Origin: Paenibacillus sp. PK3_47
Lineage (GTDB): Bacteria; Bacillota; Bacilli; Paenibacillales; Paenibacillaceae
Reading direction: 5' to 3'
Length of the DNA: 64,000 bases
NCBI RefSeq assembly: GCF_023520895.1
Contig: NZ_CP026029.1
Span: 2,356,001-2,420,000, forward strand
In this document: positions 26,213-35,148 of the stretch, piece after piece
Numbering within the stretch: position 1 is the stretch's first letter
Layout: each line of letters begins with the position of its first letter
Notes under the pieces: generated by a model
The model's input: the letters and a program-made list of their open reading frames with translations, nothing else
The model's database searches: none
Told to the model about the DNA's origin: nothing
Made by a program: the position numbers and the translations under genes

Positions 26213-28207
26213 TATAAACCATTGGCCCAGTTCATTCACCGGCATCGGCCGGCCGTAATAAAAGCCCTGCATCACCCGGCAGCCCAGGGACTGCAGCAGT
26301 TCGATCTGCTCCGGGGTCTCTACCCCTTCGGCGACAACCTCCATATTGAGATTGCTGGCGATCGCAATGATATTGCTGATAATGGCTTTCTTGGAATGCA
26401 TCTTGCTCTTGCGGATGAATACCTGGTCAATCTTTAGCGTATTTACCGGAATTTCATCCAGGTTACCCAATGAAGAAAAGCCTGTACCGAAGTCATCCAG
26501 CGATACCCGTACCCCCAGATTCCGCAGCTTGGAGAGCTGTGCCACCGTCTCTTCCATGTTGTTCATGGCAATAGACTCTGTAATTTCAAGCTCCAGGAAA
26601 TGCGGTTCCAGTCCGGAACGCGTTAACGCCTCTTCCACTACATCGTACAGATTGCTGCCCTCGAACATCCGGGCTGACATATTGATCGATACAGGAACAT
26701 TCGCCACTCCTGTCTTATGCCAGAGCACATTCTGTCCGCATACATCATGCAGCATCCAGTAGGTTATCGGAACAATTAATCCCGTCTCTTCGGCGATCGG
26801 AATGAACTCCGCCGGAGAGATGATTCCGTGTTCAGGATGCCTCCACCGCAGCAGTGCTTCAAGCCCTACCGTAACGTTCATTAACGAATCCCATTTAGGC
26901 TGGTAGACTACCATGAACTCGGAACGGGCCAGCGCCTTGCGCAGATCCTTCTCAAGCGACATCCGCCGCAGCTGCTGGCGGTTCATCTCCTGGTCGTACA
27001 CACTGTATTTGTTCTTCCCTGAATCCTTGGAAGTGTACAGGGCAGTATCTGCTGCCCTCATCAGCGCAGACCGGTCGGTTCCATGCGCCGGAGCCATACT
27101 GATTCCGACACTTGCCGTCACATACAGCTCGTTACCCTCAATGCTGTAATATCTCTTAAGCTCCCGTAGTATGTACTGTGCCGTTTCCTGGGCATCCTCT
27201 ACACTGCATTCCGGCAGGGCTATTAAAAATTCGTCACCGCCCAGCCTGAAGACTTTACCTTTACTGCCCACACAGTGCTTTAATCTGTCTGCTACCTCCT
27301 GCAGCAGCAAATCCCCGATATCATGCCCGAGCGTGTCGTTGATCGACTTGAACCGGTCCAGATCCACAAAGAACACTGCGCCGGAGGCCAGTTCAAAGAA
27401 CTCCTCCTTGAAGTATCTTTCCAGTCCATGGCGGTTCGGCAGATCCGTTAACGGATCATTATAGGCCATACGCTCCAGAACATGCCGGTCCAGAAAAACA
27501 GCCCCTCCGGAAATAGCGAGCATAAACAGGGTCACCAGCGAAACCCCTGTCAGCAGAATAACATCCGTTCCCATTAGAACAGAATCTGCCCCGGCTACAC
27601 TGGCGGATTCCAAATGGCTTGGTCTAAGACTGGTATAATGCATCCCGGTAACTGCGAAACCGATAAACAGCGAAGAGTAAAGCTTCCAGCGGCTGTATCC
27701 GGTATGATCCCTGAATTTGCGGAACAGAAACACACCGATATAGGATGCCAGCAGGGCAACAATAATGGAGAGTCCTTGAGCCATCGGCTGGTATGCGATC
27801 CGCCCTTCGATGTCCATGGAAGCCATCCCGGCATAATGCATTGCTGAAATTCCGCCGCCCAGAATCATGCTGCTCATAAAGAGATCGCGGAACCTTTGCC
27901 GGGTTGATACCGCAATCCACAGGGCCAGATAGCTTGCAGCAATGCTGATCAGGAGCGACAGAACTGCCAAGCCCAGGTGATATCCTGCGCGGAACGACCA
28001 TTCACTGGCCATAATCCCGACAAAATGCATTGCCCACATGCCGCTGCCCAGCACACATGCTCCGGATAAAAGCCACAGCCTGCGGATTCGGCCGGAGGCC
28101 TGCCCGGCATGAGAAATCAGATTGAGCGCTGAATACGCCGCCGCCGCCGCGAGCGCAAAAGATAGTAAAACAATCCAAGTATTATAGTGGACTCCCATTT
28201 GATCCAT
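26198..28207 (-). CDS. MHYT-GGDEF-EAL membrane protein (c-di-GMP turnover)
   Basis: A 669-residue protein. The N-terminal MHYT domain (about 1-215) has the repeated motif in its helices: MWAMHFVG, ISAMHYAG and VTGMHYT; it is thought to bind copper and sense O2, CO or NO. The GGDEF domain (RLGGDEF) has an intact catalytic motif but no RxxD inhibitory site. The EAL domain keeps GLEALLRW, EITES and DDFGTGFSSL, so both synthesis and hydrolysis of c-di-GMP are possible. The ATG at 28207 has AAGAGG six bases upstream; the frame's GTG at 28222 does not. GATAATGATAAT lies just upstream, resembling part of a Fur box. Confidence 0.9.
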   Translation of the reverse strand: MDQMGVHYNTWIVLLSFALAAAAAYSALNLISHAGQASGRIRRLWLLSGACVLGSGMWAMHFVGIMASEWSFRAGYHLGLAVLSLLISIAASYLALWIAVSTRQRFRDLFMSSMILGGGISAMHYAGMASMDIEGRIAYQPMAQGLSIIVALLASYIGVFLFRKFRDHTGYSRWKLYSSLFIGFAVTGMHYTSLRPSHLESASVAGADSVLMGTDVILLTGVSLVTLFMLAISGGAVFLDRHVLERMAYNDPLTDLPNRHGLERYFKEEFFELASGAVFFVDLDRFKSINDTLGHDIGDLLLQEVADRLKHCVGSKGKVFRLGGDEFLIALPECSVEDAQETAQYILRELKRYYSIEGNELYVTASVGISMAPAHGTDRSALMRAADTALYTSKDSGKNKYSVYDQEMNRQQLRRMSLEKDLRKALARSEFMVVYQPKWDSLMNVTVGLEALLRWRHPEHGIISPAEFIPIAEETGLIVPITYWMLHDVCGQNVLWHKTGVANVPVSINMSARMFEGSNLYDVVEEALTRSGLEPHFLELEITESIAMNNMEETVAQLSKLRNLGVRVSLDDFGTGFSSLGNLDEIPVNTLKIDQVFIRKSKMHSKKAIISNIIAIASNLNMEVVAEGVETPEQIELLQSLGCRVMQGFYYGRPMPVNELGQWFIENTA

Positions 28208-28437
28208 AGTTGACCTCTTCACCGGTTATATTATCATTATCGCTTCCGTGCATTCTCAAGTTATAAATAATTACGAATATCAGATAAAGCGAAGAGATAT
28301 GTGTGAGATTCATAGGTATCCCCGAGAAATAACTTTAGGTGTATTCTACCTTGTATTTAGCAGCCTGTCTAAGTAAATACTGGAACTTGCACCCTTTTTT
28401 AATACATGGCAAAAAATGTACATATTTGTCGGTATTT

Positions 28438-30096
28438 TCAGACGTCCAGCGCCGGACTTTTCCCGTCCCGCCGGGATGTCCGGGGGAAGGATACACGCCA
28501 ATACCAGACATTTGCAATTACCAGAACTGCCAGACAGATGTAAATCCCTCCAGGGAACAGGGTGAAGACAAAATGCAGACCGCCCATTCCCCCTAAAATA
28601 AACAGAAGCATAAATGAAAAGCCCTTGAATTCAGACTGCTTTGCCGCTTCATATTTCTCCGAGAACGGCAGCATCCGCGGCATCGTGCGGAAGCATATAA
28701 CGGCATACAGCAGCAGAGAGGTCAGCACCACGGCGAGGTCCGGCATAATACGCATACCGAAGAGCCAGACGAACACTGCAGCTTCCAGAACAAACAAGGG
28801 AAGCATCAGTCTCAGCAGCACCGCTTTCAGCATACCGGAATACACATCAGACTCGTTCGGTAATGGAATCGCTTTATAGATCCAGGCTCCTTTGTAGCTT
28901 GCCGAGTAACGCAGCATCTGCACAACAGTCATCAGCAGCATTCCACAGAAATAAATGAGCAGATAGGCCTTGGAGTTCCTCATGCTTTCCAAATCGCCGC
29001 TCCAGACTTGGTTAAACATAAAAATAAACGGAAAGACCAGCGACAGGCCGATGGACGGGTACACCTTCAGCTTGAAGTCCCGTTCGTTCTTCATCATGGA
29101 CCAGGTGAACCGGAAGAACATGCCCTCTTCACTGCTCCGGCAAAAAATTCCCGCAAGCCGTCGTGCCAGCCGGCCGCTGTCTTTTCCCGCCGCCTCCTGC
29201 GACGCCAGCTTCTGCAGACTCCGTTCAAACGCAGGCATCAGCATCACATAAGCTGCAAGCAGCACCAGCGGAACAACAAACGCAAGTATGGAAAGCACAA
29301 CCAGGCGGGTGTCCCGCGCGCCGCCGATCAGCACATCAAACGGGGCTGCGAACCAGACCGGCGCAATGAGAAAATTCCACCAGTCTGCGCTAAAGGTAAT
29401 TCCCCATTCACTGATGTTGAAGAGGCGGGAAACCAGCTGGGAACCGATCACTACCCCCACGGACAGAATAATCTGTACATAGTTAATCATGTCCTTCAGC
29501 TTTTCGCCGTCAAAAAACTTGAGGATCAGCAAATATAGCAGCGCGGTAACGACAAGTATGAAGCAGTCCATGAGGACGATCTCCGCCGCATACACAAGGA
29601 AGAACACCAACCCGTGCCTGAACAGGGAGAAGATAAGCGACGGGCCTGTAAAGGTCAGCGTTACTGTAATCAGATAAATGAGGATATGTATGCTCTTGGC
29701 CATATTCAGGGTCCGGCGGTTCACCGGCCTGACGAACAGGATGCTTTTATCCCTTAAATCCAGCATGACTGAAGAAAAGTCGGAGATCAGCGTAGTCGTA
29801 ATCATGAACATCACCACACTGAACAGCAGGCTCATCATCAGCATATGATTGTCCTTGGGGAACACAAGCGCGATCATCATCAGTCCAAAAATCAAATACA
29901 GCCACTGCACCTGAAGCGGTGAACCCTCATTATTCTTCTGAGCGTTCCGTCCCCCTGAGAGCACAGTAGGTGTTCTTCTCCCGTCCATGGTGAGCTTGAC
30001 CTGAAGAATAGTGCGCAGCAGCTCATAGTCTACACCGATTTTAACGAATCCGCCCCGGAAAAAATCCAGCAGTCTCAGCACATAGAAATTATTCAT
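28438..30096 (-). CDS. ABC exporter permease subunit (ABC-2-like)
   Basis: A 552-residue membrane protein with about twelve hydrophobic segments in two groups, separated by a hydrophilic stretch near residues 270-330. It resembles the large 'putative ABC exporter' permeases that pair with one ATPase. The start at 30096 lies 8 bases inside the end of the ATPase gene and has AAGGTGGGG before it, so translation is coupled. The cargo is unknown. No clear terminator follows; the 230 bases downstream are AT-rich. Confidence 0.8.
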   Translation of the reverse strand: MNNFYVLRLLDFFRGGFVKIGVDYELLRTILQVKLTMDGRRTPTVLSGGRNAQKNNEGSPLQVQWLYLIFGLMMIALVFPKDNHMLMMSLLFSVVMFMITTTLISDFSSVMLDLRDKSILFVRPVNRRTLNMAKSIHILIYLITVTLTFTGPSLIFSLFRHGLVFFLVYAAEIVLMDCFILVVTALLYLLILKFFDGEKLKDMINYVQIILSVGVVIGSQLVSRLFNISEWGITFSADWWNFLIAPVWFAAPFDVLIGGARDTRLVVLSILAFVVPLVLLAAYVMLMPAFERSLQKLASQEAAGKDSGRLARRLAGIFCRSSEEGMFFRFTWSMMKNERDFKLKVYPSIGLSLVFPFIFMFNQVWSGDLESMRNSKAYLLIYFCGMLLMTVVQMLRYSASYKGAWIYKAIPLPNESDVYSGMLKAVLLRLMLPLFVLEAAVFVWLFGMRIMPDLAVVLTSLLLYAVICFRTMPRMLPFSEKYEAAKQSEFKGFSFMLLFILGGMGGLHFVFTLFPGGIYICLAVLVIANVWYWRVSFPRTSRRDGKSPALDV

Positions 30097-30889
30097 GCGC
30101 CCCACCTTCTTCAATGACAGCCACGAACTCCCCTGCAATATCCCGGTACTTGTCAAAGCCCGTCAGCCGGTTAAAAATTTCTTCAAGCGAGCCTTCCCGG
30201 CTTCTCTCTTTCAGTTCAACAAAGCTTCCGTCCGCAACGATATCTCCGCCGTCGATCAGAATGATCCGGCTGCTGATTTTCTCGACGACATCCATAATAT
30301 GCGAGGAATAAAAAATCGTCTTGCCCCTTGCCGCCAGGGAAGCAAAAATCTCCTTCACCACCATGACGCTGTTCGCATCCAGCCCGCTGAGCGGCTCATC
30401 CAGGAACAGGATATCGGGATCATGCAGCATGCTGGAAATGAGCAGCACCTTCTGCTTCATCCCTTTGGAAAAGGAGGCGATCCGCATGTCGTAAGCATGC
30501 TCCAGATTCAGCAGCCTCATCAGCCGTTCGGCTTTGATGCCGGCATCACTCTGCTTCATGCCGTACAGCTCGCCGATAAAGGTCAGATATTCGCGGGCTG
30601 TCAGACTGTCATACAGCTCGGCAACCTCCGGCACATAGCCGATCCGCCGCTTGTATGCGGTATCTCCATCCGCAATATCTTTGCCGAAAATTTTCACCGT
30701 ACCGTTATATCCCTCCACCAGACCAAGCATGATCTTAACCGTCGTACTCTTGCCTGCCCCGTTGGGGCCGATGTATCCGATAATCTGCCCCCTGTGCACC
30801 TCGAGATCAATCCCGCGCAAAACCATCCTGTCACTGTAATTCATCCATAAGCCTGAAATCGATATTACCGGCTCTCCTGCCGAACCCAT
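30089..30889 (-). CDS. ABC transporter ATP-binding protein
   Basis: A 266-residue ATPase: Walker A GPNGAGKST, signature FSKGMKQK (a variant of LSGGQ usual in ABC-2 drug and antibiotic exporters), Walker B ILFLDEPLSGLD and switch His in SSHIMDVVE. AAAGGGG sits nine bases before the ATG at 30889; the TTG at 30913 is rejected. It forms a two-gene operon with the permease downstream, probably an exporter. Confidence 0.92.
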   Translation of the reverse strand: MGSAGEPVISISGLWMNYSDRMVLRGIDLEVHRGQIIGYIGPNGAGKSTTVKIMLGLVEGYNGTVKIFGKDIADGDTAYKRRIGYVPEVAELYDSLTAREYLTFIGELYGMKQSDAGIKAERLMRLLNLEHAYDMRIASFSKGMKQKVLLISSMLHDPDILFLDEPLSGLDANSVMVVKEIFASLAARGKTIFYSSHIMDVVEKISSRIILIDGGDIVADGSFVELKERSREGSLEEIFNRLTGFDKYRDIAGEFVAVIEEGGAHE

Positions 30890-31032
30890 AGTTACATTCC
30901 CCTTTCGGACCAAATAGTAAATGTATCCATCTGCGAAATGATTTCCAGTACAATTCCTATTCTATCAAATTTTAGAACTGTCCTCCTGTGAGTAATCGCA
31001 TCACCCCCCGCTGCACAATGTCCAGCCGCAAG

Positions 31033-31062
31033 GAAAAAGAGGCGGCTGAGAGGGCCGCCCCT
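31033..31062 (-). terminator. Terminator of the second Gfo/Idh/MocA gene
   Basis: Minus strand: AGGGGCGGC and GCCGCCTCT form the stem, with one G-T pair, followed by T5. Confidence 0.85.
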
Positions 31063-31079
31063 TTTGTGCAGAGTATTCT

Positions 31080-32072
31080 TTACAGTTCAATTCTTACCCG
31101 CCGGCGGGCAGAATCAAGACAAGTTTCAATCAGAGTCATATTTAGCACCGGGTCATCCCCGGCCATTAAAGGTTTGCCCCCAAAGACAGCAGCGGCAAAA
31201 TTATCGGCCTGACAGACATACGGATTGGCACCGGTAGCCTCGAACTGCTTCGCTTCACCACCCTTATGCACAATAAACCCGGCATCCTCAAATCTGGCAT
31301 TGAACGGCATCGGGACTTCGATCATGCCTTCAGTGCCCAGGATCTCCAGCAGCTGGCGGTTGTAGGCCCACATACCGCAGTCGAAGATCAGGCTTGTCCC
31401 GCCCGGAAATTCCACCAGCCCGGAAGCCATCATATCCACATTGTCATGCTCCGGCGAGAAAATCGCCTGCACCGTCACAGCCTCCGGTTCTGCACCGAAC
31501 AAAAGCCGCGCTGCACTGAGCGGATAACAGCCTACATCGTACAGCGAGCCGCCTCCCCAGGCCGACTTGAAGCGTATATTGGAGGTGTCTGCGGCATCAT
31601 TATATGTAAAGGTTCCACGGATCGAGCGGAGCTCACCGATTTCTCCCCTTGCAATAATGTCCTGCAGCTCGGCAATCCTCGGGTGGTGCCGGTACATATA
31701 CGCCTCGGCAAAATGCACGCCCGCCTTCCTGCAGGCCTCCACCATTTCCGCTGTCTCACGGCTGTTCAGTGCAACCGGCTTTTCGCACAGCACATGTTTG
31801 CCTGCTTCGGCTGCCCGGATCACCCATTCTCGGTGAAGATGATTGGGAAGCGGGATATACACAGCGTCGATATCCTTATCCTCCAGCAGCTCTTCATAGC
31901 TTCCGTAAGCCTTGCCTATGCCGAATTCTTCCGCTACGGCGCTGCTTTTATCCAGCCCCCGGCTCGCCACCGCTCCGATCACACCGGATTCTGATTCCTG
32001 AATGGCCGGCATTACCGAATTTGTCGCAATCTGTGCGCAGCCCATAATTCCCCAACGAAGCTTCTCTGCCAT
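31080..32072 (-). CDS. Gfo/Idh/MocA-family oxidoreductase
   Basis: A 330-residue dehydrogenase: Rossmann fold with GIMGCAQIA, the NHLHREW block, CEKPVALN with the conserved Lys, and the C-terminal domain with GGGSLYDVGCYPLS holding the catalytic region. The pattern is close to trans-1,2-dihydrobenzene-1,2-diol/xylose dehydrogenase-like members, but the substrate is unproven. AAGGAGGATG lies seven bases before the ATG at 32072, which overrides the longer frame to 32132. Only 29-30% of positions seem shared with the first such protein at 17238 by eye, so they are not recent duplicates. Confidence 0.88.
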   Translation of the reverse strand: MAEKLRWGIMGCAQIATNSVMPAIQESESGVIGAVASRGLDKSSAVAEEFGIGKAYGSYEELLEDKDIDAVYIPLPNHLHREWVIRAAEAGKHVLCEKPVALNSRETAEMVEACRKAGVHFAEAYMYRHHPRIAELQDIIARGEIGELRSIRGTFTYNDAADTSNIRFKSAWGGGSLYDVGCYPLSAARLLFGAEPEAVTVQAIFSPEHDNVDMMASGLVEFPGGTSLIFDCGMWAYNRQLLEILGTEGMIEVPMPFNARFEDAGFIVHKGGEAKQFEATGANPYVCQADNFAAAVFGGKPLMAGDDPVLNMTLIETCLDSARRRVRIEL

Positions 32073-32182
32073 AGATGCACATCCTCCTTGTACTCTATTG
32101 TCCACTGCTATACAAATGATACCTAAGGACACCTTATCACAGAATCATAGATATCTCTAAGGACTTATTAAGCTGGTCCGGC

Positions 32183-32226
32183 AAAAAAGAAGCAGCACCC
32201 GCGGATATCATCCGGCAGGTGCCGCT
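32183..32226 (-). terminator. Terminator of the prenyltransferase operon
   Basis: Minus strand: AGCGGCACC pairs with GGTGCTGCT, inner stem CGGAT/ATCCG, then TCTTTTTT. It lies just after the last gene of the operon. Confidence 0.9.
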
Positions 32227-32244
32227 TGTAGAAAGCTCATAACC

Positions 32245-33204
32245 TTACAAAATATTCAATGACTCCAGCAGTACAGCCAGCCCCAACACAGCAACCCGTG
32301 CCAGGCTTATCAGCACGAAATTTTTGACCGACAAAATAAAGGTCGTCGCCTTCTCCTGCTTCTCCTGAAACAGCGCAATGTTGTGCCGCAGTGGAACCAG
32401 AGTGATCAGCAGCAGCACGACCAGCACCGGATTCACACCAAGCAGCAGCAGCACAATCAGATCCAGATAAGAGACATAATAGAGCAGCTTGAACAGCAAA
32501 AGGGCATTCTTGCGTCCGATATATACGGGAAGTGTATACCGGCGGTTCTCCACGTCATCTTCAATGTCACAGATGTTATTGGCCAGCATAATTCCGGCAA
32601 TGCCGAGAATCGCCGGTACCGAGAACCAGAAGAGATACAGCACCTCAAGGATATTGATATGAAGATCAATCCAGCCGTTCTGCAGCAGGAGCGTCACGAC
32701 ACTCTGGTCGGAGTGGATATAGGCCGAGATGAAGATGATCACAAAGCCCATAAACAGTCCGGAGAACAGCTCGCCGAGCGGCATCCGCGAGATCGGGATC
32801 GGACCGAAAGAATAAAGAATCCCAATCAGGAACGACAGGCCTCCGAGCAAAAAAACAAGCAAGCCGACCTGTGTGACCAGGGCAATTCCGCCGCCCGCCG
32901 CCAGCAGCAGCAGAATAATGATCGTCGCCACCACAGTGGTTTCCTTAAGCTTGTAGTGGACGATGGCATTATGCGTCTCGTAGCCGTAGCCATGCGTTTT
33001 GGATGCTTTTTTGTAATCATAATAATTGTTGATCGCCGTTGTGGCCATGTCGAAGCTTAGCAGGGACACGAACATAAGTGCAAAGCGCAGAATATAAAAA
33101 TCCTCGAACCGGTACAGGGCATACAGTGAACCCATCAGGAACGGAATTACACTGGCTACCTTCGTCGGCAGCTCTACAAATCTCAGAAAGCTTCTTACAT
33201 TCAA
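32245..33204 (-). CDS. UbiA-family prenyltransferase, MenA-like
   Basis: A 319-residue membrane enzyme with about eight to nine helices. The first Asp-rich motif is NNYYDY and the second NICDIEDD, the two Mg-diphosphate sites of UbiA enzymes. The block GPIPISRMPLGELFSGLFMG closely follows MenA (1,4-dihydroxy-2-naphthoate polyprenyltransferase). As last gene of a three-gene operon with a second UbiA protein and a soluble protein of unknown function, it may act on another aromatic acceptor instead of serving menaquinone synthesis. No other men gene is nearby. Confidence 0.85.
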   Translation of the reverse strand: MNVRSFLRFVELPTKVASVIPFLMGSLYALYRFEDFYILRFALMFVSLLSFDMATTAINNYYDYKKASKTHGYGYETHNAIVHYKLKETTVVATIIILLLLAAGGGIALVTQVGLLVFLLGGLSFLIGILYSFGPIPISRMPLGELFSGLFMGFVIIFISAYIHSDQSVVTLLLQNGWIDLHINILEVLYLFWFSVPAILGIAGIMLANNICDIEDDVENRRYTLPVYIGRKNALLLFKLLYYVSYLDLIVLLLLGVNPVLVVLLLITLVPLRHNIALFQEKQEKATTFILSVKNFVLISLARVAVLGLAVLLESLNIL

Positions 33205-33238
33205 GGCGCTCCATCCTTATCTCTATTAATTAGGCATA

Positions 33239-34012
33239 TTATTGTTCGGATGTAGTGATGGTCAGCGGAGACCATTCTGCAATAACCGTCTGGCCGTGCG
33301 CAGATACGCTGCCCTCCGGTGTCAGATCCTTCTCTGTCATAATGCCCAGCGCGACCGTAAAGCTGTTCAGCTTGACCGGCACATTCCGTTCGCGGCGCAC
33401 CTCTTTGCCGTTCACATAGAAGACAGCCTCATCGTTACCGCGGTGGTAAGTGATTTTGTACGTATTGAATTCACGCGGCTTGAAGTCGGTATCTTCTGTA
33501 AAAATGCAGAAATATTTCGTACCGCCGGTATCCGGAACCTTAACACCCGGGAAGGGAAGCACACCGTAAACACTGGCATATTTGTCGTTGCCTGCAAAAA
33601 AATCAAGCGCCGCACCGGTTGTGAAATCGAGCAGGTTCAGCGAGACATAGCCATCGTACAGATCGTTCGGTGCAGTCCCTTGCGTGCGTGCCCGGATCTG
33701 CAACTCAAAGCTGATCTCTCCGTTCTCCGGTACTTCTACCGGCTGGGCCGAATAATACATATGCTTCGCATTGTCGAGGATCTGCACCTGGTTGTTCTGG
33801 CGGCTGATTTGTGCCCGCACATACAGAATGCCGTTCCGTACAATGACTACAGCTTCAGGTTCCCGGTAAGCCCAAAAGGTACCGTCAGGCAGCGTAAAGC
33901 CGCCGGTCTTCCAGACCTTTCCCTCTTCCAGTATCGTATGGAAATCACCCAGCACCGTCTGCTTGACGGATGCGGCCTTTGTCTCTTCACCGGGAGTTGT
34001 ATGTTTGTCCAT
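33239..34012 (-). CDS. Unknown protein with a probable beta-jelly-roll (concanavalin-like) fold
   Basis: A 257-residue soluble protein without signal peptide or membrane helix. I do not recognise a function. The sequence is rich in alternating beta-strand pattern, with NTYKITYHRGNDEAVFYVNGKEV near residue 195 looking like the paired strands of LamG/concanavalin-like lectin folds; it may belong to a DUF such as DUF6081, which I cannot verify. It lies between two UbiA prenyltransferase genes in one operon, so it could bind the prenylated product or its precursor. AAAGAGAG is seven bases before the ATG at 34012; the TTG at 34033 is rejected. Confidence 0.7.
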   Translation of the reverse strand: MDKHTTPGEETKAASVKQTVLGDFHTILEEGKVWKTGGFTLPDGTFWAYREPEAVVIVRNGILYVRAQISRQNNQVQILDNAKHMYYSAQPVEVPENGEISFELQIRARTQGTAPNDLYDGYVSLNLLDFTTGAALDFFAGNDKYASVYGVLPFPGVKVPDTGGTKYFCIFTEDTDFKPREFNTYKITYHRGNDEAVFYVNGKEVRRERNVPVKLNSFTVALGIMTEKDLTPEGSVSAHGQTVIAEWSPLTITTSEQ

Positions 34013-34057
34013 GGGATCACTCTCTTTCCGCAAAGTATGATTTGAAATCCAGCAGTG

Positions 34058-34975
34058 TTACATAAAGCTTTGAATCAGCAGAGCAGCAGCCATAATGGCG
34101 CCGCAGCGTACAGAAGCCTGCTGTGAAGCGCCCATCAGCGGCAGATAAGCGGCTGGCGCATTCAGCGGCTGCAGGCCGCGGTAGATATGCACAGGTGCGG
34201 CTGCGGTAAGCAGCGCAAGCAGCGCGTAAACCGGAAGCACGCCGGACAGCACACAGATGACCAGGGACGCGTAAGAAACGTAGAGCAGTATGCGGGAGAA
34301 GACCAGTGCACGGCGTTCCCCCCACACAACAACCAGCGTACGCTTGCCGGCCTGCTTGTCTGCCTTCCAGTGCAGGAAGTGATGATTGAACAGCAGCAGA
34401 GTCGTCAACAGGCCGACCGGCAGCGACAGCAGCACCGGCTTCAGGCTGAATCCGCCGGTCTGTACGAAATAGGAGCCCAGCACCGGCATAATGCCGAAGG
34501 CCGCAAAGATGGCAAATTCACTGTAGCCTTTTCCCCGGTACCCGAAACGCAGCGGGGGTGCAACATAGAAATAAGCGATCAGGGCCCCGGCAAGCACAAA
34601 CCAGAGAATCTGCCAGCCGCTATAAATGCTGAGCACCGCCCCGCAGATGACAGCTACCGCAAGCAGGCCCCAGGTCATCGCCCCAAACAGCGATTCAGAC
34701 ATCAGCCCGCGTGACAAAAACCCCGAGTTCGTAGAAATCATCTCCGGATTATTGTGTGCCTCCGTATCGGTCCCGTTGCGGAAATCCCATAAATCATTAA
34801 TCATGTTGGAGAACAGATGAGCGCTAACCGCCCCAACAATCGTTATAACAAATAAAAACGGATGGAATTCCCCCTCCCATACGTACGCCCCGATGCTTCC
34901 CAGGACAACAGGTATGAGCATTACCGGAAAAGTTCCAAACCGTGTAGCCTTCTTAAATAATGTCCATCTGTTCAT
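34058..34975 (-). CDS. UbiA-family prenyltransferase
   Basis: A 305-residue membrane prenyltransferase. The first motif is NMINDLWDFRNGTDT and the second is HHFLHWKADKQAGKRT, where the usual N/D pattern is altered to HWKADK. The MenA block GELFSG is replaced (GYSEFAIFAAFG). The acceptor is probably an aromatic or quinone precursor. First gene of the UbiA-unknown-UbiA operon. The ATG at 34975 follows AAGGAGAT by ten bases; the frame's TTG at 34996 is less likely. A Fur-box-like palindrome covers the promoter, pointing to control by iron. Confidence 0.82.
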   Translation of the reverse strand: MNRWTLFKKATRFGTFPVMLIPVVLGSIGAYVWEGEFHPFLFVITIVGAVSAHLFSNMINDLWDFRNGTDTEAHNNPEMISTNSGFLSRGLMSESLFGAMTWGLLAVAVICGAVLSIYSGWQILWFVLAGALIAYFYVAPPLRFGYRGKGYSEFAIFAAFGIMPVLGSYFVQTGGFSLKPVLLSLPVGLLTTLLLFNHHFLHWKADKQAGKRTLVVVWGERRALVFSRILLYVSYASLVICVLSGVLPVYALLALLTAAAPVHIYRGLQPLNAPAAYLPLMGASQQASVRCGAIMAAALLIQSFM

Positions 34976-35008
34976 GCCATAATTTATCTCCTTCAATATA
35001 TTATTTGA

Positions 35009-35034
35009 TGATAATGATTATCGATAATATTATA
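35009..35034 (-). promoter_or_regulatory. Fur-box-like operator and -10 of the prenyltransferase operon
   Basis: TGATAAT-G-ATTATCG at 35009-35023 matches the B. subtilis 7-1-7 Fur box at 14 of 15 positions, and the perfect palindrome ATTATCGATAAT (35017-35028) overlaps it. On the minus strand TATAAT (35034-35029) is the likely -10, so the box would cover the start point. It lies between this operon and the plus-strand GGDEF-EAL gene. Confidence 0.65.
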
Positions 35035-35148
35035 CATCAAATTTCGACACTTTGGGGATAAAAGCTCTGCAAAATATTCCCCCGCCATGGTACACTGTAT
35101 TAGTTGGCACATATTACCTTTTAAGTCTAAATATAAAAGGAGAACACC

